Shown here: piece after piece, positions 25,806 to 34,909 of the stretch
Layout of the letters: each line of letters begins with the position of its first letter
How positions within the stretch are numbered: position 1 is the first letter of the stretch
NCBI GenBank assembly: GCA_947500435.1
Contig: CANMRV010000001.1
Coordinates: forward strand, 62,001-126,000
Source: an uncultured Flavobacteriaceae bacterium
Lineage (GTDB): Bacteria; Bacteroidota; Bacteroidia; Flavobacteriales; Flavobacteriaceae
Direction of reading: 5' to 3'
DNA: 64,000 bases
Notes under the pieces: model-generated
What the model saw: only the letters and a program-made list of their open reading frames with translations
What the model was told of the DNA's origin: nothing
The model's database searches: none
Made by a program: the position numbers and the translations under genes

Positions 25806-28361
25806 TTGAAGATTCAATTTAAACTTATTCTTTTGGCTATTCTGGGCAGCATGTTCTTCAATGCCTGCTCCGTCAAAAAAGACAAATTCATCAACCGCAA
25901 CTGGCATGCTTTGAATACCAAGTACAACACTTTGTACAATGGTAATATTGCCTTTGAAGAAGGTCGCGAAGAACTTAATGCGAATTACAAAGATGATTAC
26001 TGGGAAATACTCCCCATCGAGCGTCTTGAGGTTACGGAAGACATCAAATTGGATTCTGAGGACAACAATCCGAATTTCATTATTGCAGAAGAAAAGGCGA
26101 CCAAAGCCATACAAAAGCATAGTATGGATATCAAAGATGAAGAACGAAATCCGCAAACGGATGAAGCTTTTTTGCTTTTGGGAAAAGGGAGGTATTTTGA
26201 CCAACGGTACATTCCTGCACTTGAGGCTTTCAACTACATCATCAAAAAGTATTCGTATAGCGACAAACTTAACGAAGCTCATATTTGGAGAGAAAAGGTA
26301 AATATTCGTTTGGAAAATGAGGAATTAGCACTTAAAAATCTAAAACGCCTTTTCAAATACGAAGAGCTTAAAGACCAAGAGTATGCCGATGCCCGTGCTA
26401 TGATGGCACAAGCCTTTATCAATTTAAAAGCTCCTGATACTGCAATTCAGCAACTAAAGATTGCATCCTACTACACGAAAAAGAACCCTGAAAAAGGGCG
26501 ATACTACTACATCATAGGGCAACTATATAATCAACTGGGTTATAAAGACAGTGCAAACTATGCTTTTGACAAGGTAATTGACTTGAATAGAAAATCCCCT
26601 CGGGTATATATGATTAATGCCGAGATTCAGAAGATTCGAAATATAGAGATTACCTCTGAAAATGAAGAAGAGGTTCTTGAATATCTAACCGACTTAGAAG
26701 AGAATCGTGAGAATCGTCCGTTTTTGGATAAGATTTATCGTCAGATAGCGGAATTCCATTTGGGGAATGAATCTGATAGTTTGGCATTGCTCAATTTTAA
26801 CAAATCATTACGAGCTACGCAGAATGAACCAAAATTGAACGCCTTGAACTACGAAAACTTGGCAGAGTATAATTTTGATGAGAACATTTACAAGACTGCC
26901 GGCGCATATTATGATAGTATGTTGACCAACCTTCCGGAGAATACAAAAAAGTTCAGGGCTACTAAAAAGAAGCTTGATAATCTTGAAGATGTCATTAAAT
27001 ACGAGGATATTGTCCAGTACAGCGATAGTGTAATTACCCTTTATAATCTACCGGTTGATGATCAGTTGGCTTACTTTCAAGATTTTATTGATGAGATGAA
27101 AGCTGCTGAAGAAGAAGCGAAAAAGAAAGCTGAGGAAAAAATTACAGCAAGTTTTGCATCTTTTGGCGAATCAAAAGGAGGTAAGGAAAACAAGGGCAAA
27201 TTTTATTTCTATAATCTAACAAGTCTTGGCTACGGTAAAAATGATTTTACCAACAAATGGGGGAATCGTGAACTGGAAGATGATTGGCGCTGGAGCAACA
27301 AAACACGAACCTTGCCATCAGAAGCGACAGGTGATGCAATCGTCATCAATGACAGTTTGAATGGAGAGCCTACCGATGAAGAAAAATATGATGTGGCTTT
27401 TTATATGGACCGCATTCCGAAGGATGAAGCCGTAATAGACAGTCTTCAGGGAGAGCGAAATTTTGCGAATTACCAATTGGGATTAATATATAAGGAGAAG
27501 TTCAAAGAAAATCTTTTAGCTTCTGGAAAGTTGGAAGATGTTTTGAGATCGAATCCTGAAGAGCGATTGATACTTCCGTCAAAATACAACTTGTACAAAA
27601 TATATGAGGAAGAAGGCAGCCCATTGCAGGCAAATATGAAGGATGATATTTTGCAAAATCATGGTGATTCACGTTATGCGGAAATACTATTGAACCCATC
27701 TGCGGTATTGGCTGAAGGAGAGGATAGTCCTGACGCCCGATACGGAGCACTCTTTAAAAAGTATCGAAATCAAGAATTTCTAACGGTGATTACAGGTGCG
27801 GAAGAAAACATTAATACGTTTACTGGTGATCCAATCGTTCCCAAGTTTGAAATGTTGAAAGCCAATGCAATTGGAAGATTGAATGGTTTTGAAGAGTTCA
27901 AAGAAGCATTGAATTATGTGGCCTTGACCTATCCTAACAATGCTGAAGGAAAGAAAGCAGAGGAAATGGTTGCTGAACAATTGCCCAAATTAGCACCGAA
28001 AGAATTCTCTCCAGAAGTGGGCTCCACAGGCTCAGGAAATTGGAAAGTAGTATTCCCCTTCAAACGCAGTAAGAACGAGGAAGCGTTAAAGTTGAAGGAA
28101 GAACTTGAAAAATCAATAAAAGATTTAAAATATAGTAATGTCGTTTCAAAAGATATTTATACCTTGGAAGACCAATTTGTAATCGTACACGGCTTTAAAT
28201 CAAAAGATAGGGCGCTCGGTTACTCAGAATTGATTGAAAAAAATAAAGACTATAAGATTAAAAACCCGCGATTTGTGATTCTATCTTCGAACTACAAAAT
28301 CGTACAAGTACATAAAAATTTAAACGATTATAAGAATTCAGTTTTAACCCCAAAACCATAA
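25806..28361 (+). CDS. sprE: Gliding motility/type IX secretion lipoprotein SprE (PorW)
   Basis: 851 residues, near the usual length of SprE. A lipoprotein signal ends in FFNACSVKK (lipidated Cys21), then KDKFINRNWHALNTKYN, a family signature, then TPR pairs from about 110 to 390, a basic/acidic coiled segment (about 425-445) and further TPR-like helices. The C-terminal 90 residues resemble a SPOR-like strand region. SprE/PorW is needed for type IX secretion and links the outer-membrane ring components with the translocon. The start is TTG; no ATG fits upstream, and the next Met lies inside the signal. The bactofilin gene follows after 6 bases. Confidence 0.9.
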   Translation: MKIQFKLILLAILGSMFFNACSVKKDKFINRNWHALNTKYNTLYNGNIAFEEGREELNANYKDDYWEILPIERLEVTEDIKLDSEDNNPNFIIAEEKATKAIQKHSMDIKDEERNPQTDEAFLLLGKGRYFDQRYIPALEAFNYIIKKYSYSDKLNEAHIWREKVNIRLENEELALKNLKRLFKYEELKDQEYADARAMMAQAFINLKAPDTAIQQLKIASYYTKKNPEKGRYYYIIGQLYNQLGYKDSANYAFDKVIDLNRKSPRVYMINAEIQKIRNIEITSENEEEVLEYLTDLEENRENRPFLDKIYRQIAEFHLGNESDSLALLNFNKSLRATQNEPKLNALNYENLAEYNFDENIYKTAGAYYDSMLTNLPENTKKFRATKKKLDNLEDVIKYEDIVQYSDSVITLYNLPVDDQLAYFQDFIDEMKAAEEEAKKKAEEKITASFASFGESKGGKENKGKFYFYNLTSLGYGKNDFTNKWGNRELEDDWRWSNKTRTLPSEATGDAIVINDSLNGEPTDEEKYDVAFYMDRIPKDEAVIDSLQGERNFANYQLGLIYKEKFKENLLASGKLEDVLRSNPEERLILPSKYNLYKIYEEEGSPLQANMKDDILQNHGDSRYAEILLNPSAVLAEGEDSPDARYGALFKKYRNQEFLTVITGAEENINTFTGDPIVPKFEMLKANAIGRLNGFEEFKEALNYVALTYPNNAEGKKAEEMVAEQLPKLAPKEFSPEVGSTGSGNWKVVFPFKRSKNEEALKLKEELEKSIKDLKYSNVVSKDIYTLEDQFVIVHGFKSKDRALGYSELIEKNKDYKIKNPRFVILSSNYKIVQVHKNLNDYKNSVLTPKP

Positions 28362-28367
28362 ACTACA

Positions 28368-28853
28368 ATGTTTTCAGATAACAAAAAACCTAGAACTATG
28401 AACGAAATAGGCGGACAACCCAACAGAATTGAAAAAAACACTAAAATCAAGGGAGATATCGTTTCCGAAGCAGATTTTAGAATCGACGGAAAACTAGACG
28501 GTAACGTAAAGACTTCAGGCAAAGTGGTCATCGGCAAAGATGGTTACATCCACGGGAAAGTAGAATGTGTTAATGCAGATATAGAAGGAAGTTTCAATGG
28601 AGAGCTTTTAGTTTCTGACTTACTTTCTTTAAAGTCCTCTGCAGTTATTGAAGGAACAGTTTCAGTTACGAAACTTGCTGTTGAGCCAGGTGCAACTTTT
28701 AATGCTTCTTGTACTATGAAAGGCAAAGGAGGGTCTTCTCTTAGCAGCAATTCTTCGTCAAGCACAAGTACTAGTTCTAATACTTCTAATTCAGGCGGAT
28801 TTAAATCTTCTTTAGGAAGTAGTAATGTAAATGGACCAGCAAAAGCTTCCTAA
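28368..28853 (+). CDS. Bactofilin (polymer-forming cytoskeletal protein)
   Basis: 161 residues. Residues about 22-110 form the bactofilin beta-helix with the regular hydrophobic pattern IKGDIVSEADFRIDGKLDGN, then KVVIGKDGYIHGKVE. The start is short and polar, and the tail is Ser/Asn-rich (about 125-155) and probably disordered. Bactofilins polymerise without nucleotide and shape or organise the envelope. It sits between sprE and the ATP synthase genes, an order I recall from other Flavobacteriaceae. A strong terminator follows. Confidence 0.92.
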   Translation: MFSDNKKPRTMNEIGGQPNRIEKNTKIKGDIVSEADFRIDGKLDGNVKTSGKVVIGKDGYIHGKVECVNADIEGSFNGELLVSDLLSLKSSAVIEGTVSVTKLAVEPGATFNASCTMKGKGGSSLSSNSSSSTSTSSNTSNSGGFKSSLGSSNVNGPAKAS

Positions 28854-28930
28854 GAAAAGCATTACCCTTTATTTCTGAAAGCAGGATGGTTTTTGTCATT
28901 TCTGCGAATTGACAATGATAACATTTCGGT

Positions 28931-28963
28931 AATTGCCACACTATAATAGTGTGGCAATTTTTA
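28931..28963 (+). terminator. Terminator after bactofilin
   Basis: AATTGCCACACTA pairs perfectly (13 bases) with its complement across a TAA loop and is followed by T-rich sequence. It separates sprE-bactofilin from the ATP synthase operon. Confidence 0.88.
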
Positions 28964-28970
28964 TTTTGGG

Positions 28971-28978
28971 TAATTTTG
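28971..28978 (+). promoter_or_regulatory. Promoter -7 box of the ATP synthase operon
   Basis: TAATTTTG, an exact TAnnTTTG match directly after the terminator and 34 bases before ATG 29005. Confidence 0.6.
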
Positions 28979-29004
28979 CGAAGCGATTCCAACAAGATGT
29001 AAGA

Positions 29005-29220
29005 ATGTCGAAACCGAAAAATCAGGCAAAATATTGGTTAAGCTTAACAGGTATAGCGGTGCAAATGGGTGTGATTATATATTTGGGATCGTGGCTAGGT
29101 GAATGGTTAGATGAGAAGTATCAAAAGGACAATAATATGTTTACAATTATCCTAACTCTTTCTGCTGTAGCAGTATCGATGTACTTGGTAATAAAGCAAA
29201 CTAAAAAATTAAACCCCTGA
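29005..29220 (+). CDS. AtpZ/AtpI-family ATP synthase accessory protein
   Basis: 71 residues with two membrane helices (about 11-31 and 45-63) joined by a GEWLDEKYQKDNN loop. This layout is that of the AtpZ/AtpI family, which assists assembly of the c-ring or supplies magnesium in other bacteria. An in-frame extension runs back to 28933, but it would cross the terminator and the promoter, so ATG 29005 (MSKPKNQ) is the start. It leads the ATP synthase operon. Confidence 0.85.
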   Translation: MSKPKNQAKYWLSLTGIAVQMGVIIYLGSWLGEWLDEKYQKDNNMFTIILTLSAVAVSMYLVIKQTKKLNP

Positions 29221-29221
29221 T

Positions 29222-29608
29222 TTGGATAAAAAAATAATCTCCTTCGCTATTCAACTATTTGGTGTATTGGTGTTTTTGGGACTACTGCATGTGGCATTTT
29301 TATATGCCCGCGCCAATGAGATTCCTTTTGATCTAATTGTGCTGGGTTATTTAGTGAACTTCGCCATGGCCTTAGGTATTTATTATGGAATGGTGCAGTT
29401 AGCAAAAAAGCAAAATAAAAACTTGGGATTTGTCTTTTTATTTGGAAGTACGCTGAAATTTGCAGTGTACTTTCTTATTTTCAATCCGCTTTTTATGCAA
29501 GACGACAGTCTTTCCAAGCTAGAATTCTTTACCTTTTTTGTCCCATATATTACTTGCTTGATTCTAGAGACTTTAGCCCTCGTTAAGTTGCTCAAAGACA
29601 TCGATTAA
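29222..29608 (+). CDS. DUF6168-like membrane protein of the ATP synthase operon
   Basis: 128 residues with four membrane helices (about 6-27, 39-60, 68-88, 102-123). The start is TTG, one base after the stop of the AtpZ-like gene. Its position equals that of AtpI/UncI-like small membrane proteins in other ATP synthase operons, and I recall it as DUF6168. There are no catalytic residues to discuss; a helper role in F0 assembly is inferred from context only. Confidence 0.75.
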   Translation: MDKKIISFAIQLFGVLVFLGLLHVAFLYARANEIPFDLIVLGYLVNFAMALGIYYGMVQLAKKQNKNLGFVFLFGSTLKFAVYFLIFNPLFMQDDSLSKLEFFTFFVPYITCLILETLALVKLLKDID

Positions 29609-29682
29609 AGGCTTGTTTTTACAGGATGTCGAATGCTAAAAAATAAAAGCCAAAATGCTTTTTTCTTTTTGGGATATTACCG

Positions 29683-29690
29683 TACATTTG
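29683..29690 (+). promoter_or_regulatory. Internal promoter -7 box before atpB
   Basis: TACATTTG, an exact TAnnTTTG match 57 bases before the atpB ATG. It lies inside an upstream in-frame extension of atpB and so argues for the shorter protein. Confidence 0.55.
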
Positions 29691-29746
29691 CAGCGATTTT
29701 TAGGGAACCAAAAAACGGAGTTCTAAGACCGATATTTTTGAGCGAT

Positions 29747-30859
29747 ATGCGAAAACCATTTTTAAGCCAGTTTTTATTTGTTGCAGCACTATTTTTAAGC
29801 ATGAGTGCTTTTGCCATTGCAGAGGAAAGTAAAGATGATGAAGGAGGTAAAGATCTGAAAACTGAAATCACTGATTACATTGATCATCACCTAAAGGATT
29901 CGCACGATTTTTCATTGTTTTCTATCAAACAAGACGATGGAACAAAAAAGCATATTGGCTTCCCACTTCCTGTTATTCTTTGGGATGACGGATTAAAAGT
30001 TTTCTCTTCTTCAAAATTCCACCACGGTGAAGCTGTTGCAGAGGTAGATGGGAATCACTACAAACTATATCACAGTAAAATTTATAAAACGGATGCTGCC
30101 GGTACTATTAACTACGATGAGAAGCATCATGCAACAAATGCAAAGCCTTTAGATTTTTCAATTACTAAAGGGGTAGTAATGATTTTTATCACGGGACTTC
30201 TGATGTTTTTATTATTTAGAGGTTTGGCAAAATCATACGCTAAGAATGGAAGTATCCCAAAAGGAGTCGGTCGTTTCTTCGAGCCGATTGTACTTTATAT
30301 TAGAGACGATATTGCTATTGCAAATATTGGAGAAAAGCGATACAAGAAATACATGCCATTTTTATTAACGGTGTTTTTCTTTATCTGGTTTTTAAATATG
30401 TTCGGATTGACCCCATTAGGAGTAAACGTAACGGGTAATATTTCCGTTACTGTTGCTTTGGCAATAGTTACTTTCTTATTGACAAACTTAACGGGAACTA
30501 AAGATTACTGGAAACACTTGTTCGATCCATTGGGAGATTCAATGCCTTGGTTTGGAAAGTTACCTTTATATGTAATCTTAATTCCAATCGAAATTTTAGG
30601 AATCTTCATCAAGCCATTTTCATTATTGATTCGTTTGTATGCGAATATGCAGGCAGGTCATATTGTAGTTATGAGTTTGATTGGATTGATGTTTATTTTC
30701 AAAAGTTGGATAGGTAGTCCATTATCTTTCGGATTGGCATTTGCCATTTCCTTGATTGAAATCTTGGTAGCGCTTTTACAGGCCTACATATTTACCATGC
30801 TTTCTGCATTATATTTTGGTTTTGCTTCAGAAGAGCACGACCATGCGGAAGCACATTAA
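29747..30859 (+). CDS. atpB: ATP synthase F0 subunit a
   Basis: 370 residues. A cleavable-looking signal (1-24, ending AFAIAEE) precedes a periplasmic N-terminal domain of about 100 residues rich in His (HHLKDSHD, FHHGEA), a long form typical of Bacteroidota. At least five membrane helices follow. The essential arginine is in LLIRLYANMQAGH, which faces the c-ring, and a GLTPLG motif precedes it. The subunit forms the proton half-channels. The frame is open 38 codons further upstream, but a promoter box there favours ATG 29747. Confidence 0.95.
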   Translation: MRKPFLSQFLFVAALFLSMSAFAIAEESKDDEGGKDLKTEITDYIDHHLKDSHDFSLFSIKQDDGTKKHIGFPLPVILWDDGLKVFSSSKFHHGEAVAEVDGNHYKLYHSKIYKTDAAGTINYDEKHHATNAKPLDFSITKGVVMIFITGLLMFLLFRGLAKSYAKNGSIPKGVGRFFEPIVLYIRDDIAIANIGEKRYKKYMPFLLTVFFFIWFLNMFGLTPLGVNVTGNISVTVALAIVTFLLTNLTGTKDYWKHLFDPLGDSMPWFGKLPLYVILIPIEILGIFIKPFSLLIRLYANMQAGHIVVMSLIGLMFIFKSWIGSPLSFGLAFAISLIEILVALLQAYIFTMLSALYFGFASEEHDHAEAH

Positions 30860-30890
30860 TTGAATGTTTAATTTTTAATACATATATGTT

Positions 30891-31097
30891 ATGACAATTC
30901 CAAGAATTGTAGGTGCAGGATTAATTGTAATCGGTGTTGGTGTTGGTATCGGAAAGATCGGTGGCCAAGCTATGGAAGCGATTGCTCGTCAACCTGAAGC
31001 TTACGGAAAGATTCAAACAGCGATGTTGATTGCAGCGGCGCTTATTGAAGGTATCGGTTTTGCAGCGTTGTTCGCAACTACTGAACTAGATGGTTAA
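30891..31097 (+). CDS. atpE: ATP synthase F0 subunit c
   Basis: 68 residues forming a two-helix hairpin. The first helix is glycine-rich (GVGVGIGKIGGQAMEA), the polar loop is ARQPEAY (the RQP contact to gamma/epsilon) and the second helix carries the ion-binding Glu in LIEGIGFAALF. Ring monomers rotate with proton or sodium flow. The residues around Glu do not show the full sodium signature, so proton use is more likely. A 17-base-pair hairpin follows the gene and may raise its mRNA level relative to its neighbours. Confidence 0.97.
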   Translation: MTIPRIVGAGLIVIGVGVGIGKIGGQAMEAIARQPEAYGKIQTAMLIAAALIEGIGFAALFATTELDG

Positions 31098-31104
31098 AAC
31101 CACT

Positions 31105-31143
31105 TAACAAACGGTTGTAACGGTTGGTTACGACCGTTTGTTA
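31105..31143 (+). repeat. Long hairpin between atpE and atpF
   Basis: TAACAAACGGTTGTAAC pairs over 17 bases (one G-U) with the downstream arm across a GGTTG loop. It begins 7 bases after the atpE stop and has no T run, so it is probably an RNA-stabilising or processing element and not a full terminator. Confidence 0.75.
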
Positions 31144-31176
31144 CTATTTAAAATTCAACAATTATAATATAGCAGT

Positions 31177-31677
31177 ATGGAAAAGTTAATAGAAGAATTT
31201 TCGCTAGGATTGTTTTTTTGGCAATCTCTTTTATTCGTCGGGTTGGTATTATTACTTCGCAAGTTTGCGTGGAAACCAATTTTGGATTCTGTTAATGAGC
31301 GTGAAGATGGAATCAAAGATGCTTTAGCAGCAGCGGAAGATGCAAAGAAAGAAATGCAGAATGTAACCGCTGATAGTGAAAACTTACTAAAAGAAGCTAG
31401 AGCAGAACGCGAAGCAATGTTGAAAGAAGCACGGGAAATCAAAGATAAATTGATTGCAGATTCTAAAGAGCAGGCAAAAGTTGAAGGAGATAAAATGATT
31501 AAGCAGGCGCAAGCTGCGATAGAGAGCGAAAAGAAAGCTGCGGTTGCTGACATTAAAAGTCAAGTAGCAAATCTTTCTGTTGATATTGCCGAAAAAGTAA
31601 TCAAAGAACAACTTTCTGATAAGAGCAAACAATTGAAATTGGTTGACGATTTATTAGGAGATATCAAATTGAACTAA
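31177..31677 (+). CDS. atpF: ATP synthase F0 subunit b
   Basis: 166 residues: one N-terminal membrane helix (about 8-27, GLFFWQSLLFVGLVLLLRKF) ending in the AWKPI motif, then a long charged coiled coil rich in Ala, Lys and Glu (about 35-140) and a C-terminal end that binds delta. It forms the peripheral stalk that stops the catalytic head from turning. It ends 6 bases before atpH. The length and pattern are normal for the family. Confidence 0.96.
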   Translation: MEKLIEEFSLGLFFWQSLLFVGLVLLLRKFAWKPILDSVNEREDGIKDALAAAEDAKKEMQNVTADSENLLKEARAEREAMLKEAREIKDKLIADSKEQAKVEGDKMIKQAQAAIESEKKAAVADIKSQVANLSVDIAEKVIKEQLSDKSKQLKLVDDLLGDIKLN

Positions 31678-31683
31678 GAACCC

Positions 31684-32223
31684 ATGAGCGATTCTAGAGC
31701 AGCCTTACGTTATGCAAAAGCTATTCTTGACCTTGCCGTTGAGAACAAAGCTACAGATGCCTTGGAAAAGGATATGCAGAATGTTGTCGGTACGATTTCT
31801 GGCAGTAATGAACTTCGTGAAATGTTGGCTAGTCCTGTTGTAAAAGGTAGCGCAAAGAAAGAAGCGTTGTTAGCTGTTTTTGCAGGAAGTCATAACATTA
31901 CCGAAGGAACGATTTCAATGTTGGTATCCAACAAGAGAGTTTCAATGCTTAATGAAGTTGCTTCTAAATATCTAATCCTAAACGAGAAGTTGAAAGGAAA
32001 AGATATTGCTCACGTTACAACTGCAGTCCCTTTAACAGCTGACTTGGAAAAGAAGATTTTGGCAAAAGTTGCTGAGATGACGGGGAATAAAGTATCCATA
32101 GAAAATAAAATTGACGAAAGCATTATTGGTGGCTTCGTTCTACGCGTTGGCGATTTACAATATGATGCCAGCATCGCGAATAAATTAAGTAGTTTAAAAA
32201 GAGAATTTACGAGTAGTCTATAA
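31684..32223 (+). CDS. atpH: ATP synthase F1 subunit delta
   Basis: 179 residues. The N-terminal six-helix domain begins SRAALRYAKAILDLA, the typical delta start that contacts alpha. The C-terminal domain holds VTTAVPLTADLEKKILAKV and the motif IDESIIGGFVLRVGD, conserved in OSCP/delta. The protein joins the head to the b-stalk. It is followed by a 60-base gap with heptamer repeats before atpA. Confidence 0.96.
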   Translation: MSDSRAALRYAKAILDLAVENKATDALEKDMQNVVGTISGSNELREMLASPVVKGSAKKEALLAVFAGSHNITEGTISMLVSNKRVSMLNEVASKYLILNEKLKGKDIAHVTTAVPLTADLEKKILAKVAEMTGNKVSIENKIDESIIGGFVLRVGDLQYDASIANKLSSLKREFTSSL

Positions 32224-32244
32224 ATAAATATTTAGAGATGAGAC

Positions 32245-32272
32245 GTCTTACGTCTTATGTCTTACGTCTTAT
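32245..32272 (+). repeat. Four tandem heptamers before atpA
   Basis: The heptamer GTCTTAY occurs four times in a row, alternating C and T at the last base. The array ends 11 bases before the atpA ATG, in the translation initiation region. It resembles slippage-prone low-complexity DNA. Confidence 0.7.
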
Positions 32273-32283
32273 ATCTAGAACAT

Positions 32284-33864
32284 ATGGCAGGAGTAAAAGC
32301 CGCTGAAGTATCAGCAATTTTAAAGAAACAATTATCAGAATTCGAAGCATCAGCTTCTTTAGATGAGGTAGGAACAGTATTGCAAGTAGGTGATGGTATC
32401 GCCCGGGTATACGGACTATCAAATGCTGAATACGGCGAATTGGTTGAGTTCGATGGCGGACTGAAAGGTATCGTTTTGAACTTGGAAGAAGATAATGTTG
32501 GTGTCGTACTATTGAGTCCATCACGTGATGTGAAAGAAGGTTCAGTTGTAAAACGTACCCAAACCATTGCTTCTATCAATGTTGGTGAAGGTATTGTTGG
32601 TCGTGTTGTAAATACATTAGGAGTTCCTATTGACGGTAAAGGCCCTATCTCAGGAGAAACTTATGAGATGCCATTGGAGCGTAAAGCACCAGGGGTAATT
32701 TTCCGTGAGCCGGTTACCGAGCCATTACAAACAGGTATTAAGGCGATTGACGCGATGATTCCAGTTGGTAGAGGACAAAGGGAACTTGTTATTGGTGACC
32801 GTCAAACGGGTAAGACTACAGTATGTATCGATACCATTTTGAATCAAAAAGAATTTTACGATGCAGGTGAGCCTGTATATTGTATCTATGTAGCTATCGG
32901 ACAAAAAGCTTCTACTGTTGCAGGTATTGCACAGACCTTAGAAGATAAAGGAGCCTTAGCTTATACAACTATCGTTGCTGCAAATGCATCAGATCCTGCA
33001 CCAATGCAGGTATATGCTCCAATGGCAGGTGCTGCGATTGGTGAGTACTTCCGTGATACTGGTCGTCCAGCTTTGATTATCTATGATGATTTATCAAAAC
33101 AAGCGGTTGCTTATCGTGAGGTATCCCTTTTATTAAGAAGACCTCCGGGACGTGAAGCATATCCTGGTGATGTTTTCTATCTGCATTCTCGTTTATTAGA
33201 GCGTTCTGCAAAAGTCATTAATGATGATGGTCTTGCTAAAGACATGAATGACCTTCCCAATTCATTGAAACCGATTGTAAAAGGTGGTGGTTCCTTAACT
33301 GCCTTACCAATTATTGAAACTCAAGCAGGTGATGTTTCTGCATATATTCCAACAAACGTAATTTCCATTACCGACGGACAGATATTCTTGGAGCAAGATT
33401 TATTCAACCAAGGGGTTCGACCAGCGATTAACGTAGGTATTTCGGTATCTCGTGTGGGTGGTAACGCTCAGATTAAATCGATGAAGAAAGTAGCAGGTAC
33501 TTTGAAACTGGATCAGGCACAATTCCGTGAATTGGAAGCTTTTGCGAAGTTTGGTTCTGATTTAGATGCTGCAACCTTAAACGTAATTGAAAAAGGGCGT
33601 CGTAACGTTGAAATCTTGAAGCAAGCACAGAACGACCCTTTTACAGTAGAAGATCAAGTAGCGATTATCTATGCAGGTTCTAAGAACTTGTTAAGAGATG
33701 TTCCTGTTGAGAAAGTAAAGGAATTCGAAACTGATTTTATCGAGTTCTTGAATGCAAAGCACAGAGATACTTTGGATACTTTAAAATCTGGGAAATTGAC
33801 TGATGAAGTAATTGATACTTTAACAACAGTTGCCAAAGATTTATCAGGAAAGTATAGAGCATAA
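32284..33864 (+). CDS. atpA: ATP synthase F1 subunit alpha
   Basis: 526 residues. The N-terminal beta-barrel has [10 protein letters not shown]. The nucleotide domain has the Walker [10 protein letters not shown] and the [20 protein letters not shown] segment with [19 protein letters not shown], and the C-terminal helical domain is complete. Alpha binds ATP at non-catalytic sites and supplies the arginine finger (in SVSRVGG) to beta. ATG 32284 ([10 protein letters not shown]) is preferred over a start nine codons earlier that would translate the heptamer repeats. The beta and epsilon genes are not nearby, as is usual in Bacteroidota. Confidence 0.98.
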   Translation: MAGVKAAEVSAILKKQLSEFEASASLDEVGTVLQVGDGIARVYGLSNAEYGELVEFDGGLKGIVLNLEEDNVGVVLLSPSRDVKEGSVVKRTQTIASINVGEGIVGRVVNTLGVPIDGKGPISGETYEMPLERKAPGVIFREPVTEPLQTGIKAIDAMIPVGRGQRELVIGDRQTGKTTVCIDTILNQKEFYDAGEPVYCIYVAIGQKASTVAGIAQTLEDKGALAYTTIVAANASDPAPMQVYAPMAGAAIGEYFRDTGRPALIIYDDLSKQAVAYREVSLLLRRPPGREAYPGDVFYLHSRLLERSAKVINDDGLAKDMNDLPNSLKPIVKGGGSLTALPIIETQAGDVSAYIPTNVISITDGQIFLEQDLFNQGVRPAINVGISVSRVGGNAQIKSMKKVAGTLKLDQAQFRELEAFAKFGSDLDAATLNVIEKGRRNVEILKQAQNDPFTVEDQVAIIYAGSKNLLRDVPVEKVKEFETDFIEFLNAKHRDTLDTLKSGKLTDEVIDTLTTVAKDLSGKYRA

Positions 33865-33874
33865 TAAAGTAAAA

Positions 33875-33921
33875 AGTATTCAGTATTAAGTAAAGAGCAA
33901 GAGAACTTAATACTTTATACT
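33875..33921 (+). repeat. Imperfect inverted repeat between atpA and atpG
   Basis: AGTATTCAGTATTAAGT faces ACTTAATACTTTATACT (14 of 17 pairs) across a 13-base loop. The same AGTAYT-type words recur just downstream, so it looks like a low-complexity repeat family member. Confidence 0.6.
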
Positions 33922-33943
33922 CAGTACTAAATATTAAAATAGA

Positions 33944-34804
33944 ATGGCGAATCTTAAGGAGATTAGAAATAGAATAGCGTCGGTGTCATCAACGATGCAG
34001 ATTACCAGTGCCATGAAAATGGTATCTGCTGCGAAGTTGAAGAAAGCTCAAGATGCTATTACTGCCATGCGCCCATATGCTGATAAGTTAACGGAACTTT
34101 TACAGAGTTTAAGCGCAAGTTTAGATGGTGATTCTGGAAGTAAGTTTTCCGACAATCGCGAAGTGAACAAAGTATTGGTAGTTGCCATTACTTCAAACAG
34201 AGGTCTCGCAGGAGCTTTTAATTCCAATATTTTAAAGCAGTGCTCCATCTTAATTGATGAAACCTATGCTGGCAAACAAGTTGACTTTGTTGCTATTGGA
34301 AAAAAAGCGAATGACTTTCTAAGTAAGAAATCTACTGTAATTTCTAATCATAGTGAGTTGTACGAAGATTTGACTTTTGATAATGTTGCTGCAATTGCTG
34401 AAGATTTGATGGAGAAGTTCACTTCAGTAGAGTATGATAGAATAGATATCGTTTACAATAAATTCAAGAACGCCGCGACCCAGATTATAATGACTGAGCA
34501 GTTCTTACCTATTGTTCCAATTGAAGGAGCTGAAGGGTCGAGTGGTGATTATATCTTCGAACCATCGAAAATAGAAATCGTTGAGCAATTGATTCCGAAG
34601 TCATTAAAAACGCAGTTGTACAAGGGAATCCGTGATTCGTTTGCAAGTGAGCACGGCGCGCGTATGACCGCAATGCATAAAGCAACGGATAATGCGACTG
34701 AACTTCGTGACCAGCTGAAATTGACCTATAACAAAGCACGTCAAGCAGCTATTACAAATGAAATTTTGGAAATTGTTGGTGGCGCGGAAGCATTGAATAA
34801 CTAA
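33944..34804 (+). CDS. atpG: ATP synthase F1 subunit gamma
   Basis: 286 residues. The start MANLKEIRNRIASVSSTMQI and the following TSAMKMVSAAKLKKAQ helix form one half of the rotor coiled coil. The central Rossmann-like domain has VAITSNRGLAGAFNSN. The C-terminal helix (ATDNATELRDQLKLTYNKAR, then QAAITNEILEIVGGAEAL) is the other half. Gamma turns inside the alpha/beta ring. It is the last gene of the operon; a repeat and a terminator follow. Confidence 0.97.
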   Translation: MANLKEIRNRIASVSSTMQITSAMKMVSAAKLKKAQDAITAMRPYADKLTELLQSLSASLDGDSGSKFSDNREVNKVLVVAITSNRGLAGAFNSNILKQCSILIDETYAGKQVDFVAIGKKANDFLSKKSTVISNHSELYEDLTFDNVAAIAEDLMEKFTSVEYDRIDIVYNKFKNAATQIIMTEQFLPIVPIEGAEGSSGDYIFEPSKIEIVEQLIPKSLKTQLYKGIRDSFASEHGARMTAMHKATDNATELRDQLKLTYNKARQAAITNEILEIVGGAEALNN

Positions 34805-34833
34805 CGTCTTTGCGAGCAAAGCGAAGCAATCTG
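34805..34833 (+). repeat. Candidate interspersed GCGAAGCAATC element
   Basis: The segment from 34805 has the words TTGCGAGC and GCGAAGCAATC. I recall close variants scattered between genes in many bacterial genomes, including Bacteroidota. It carries a small stem (TTTGC/GCAAA) and lies between atpG and its terminator. Confidence 0.45.
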
Positions 34834-34856
34834 TTTTTTAGGAACTCGAAAAAATA

Positions 34857-34889
34857 AAACCTCACAGTAATGTGGGGTTTCTTTTTTTT
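34857..34889 (+). terminator. Terminator of the ATP synthase operon
   Basis: AAACCTCAC pairs with GTGGGGTTT (one G-U) across a six-base loop, followed by C and eight T. It closes the operon after atpG. Confidence 0.88.
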
Positions 34890-34909
34890 ATCCGATTTTT
34901 GTCGCTCTG

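Noticed and set aside
28933..29004. N-terminal extension of the AtpZ-like protein
   Set aside because: It would translate a terminator hairpin and the promoter box; ATG 29005 gives the normal family length.
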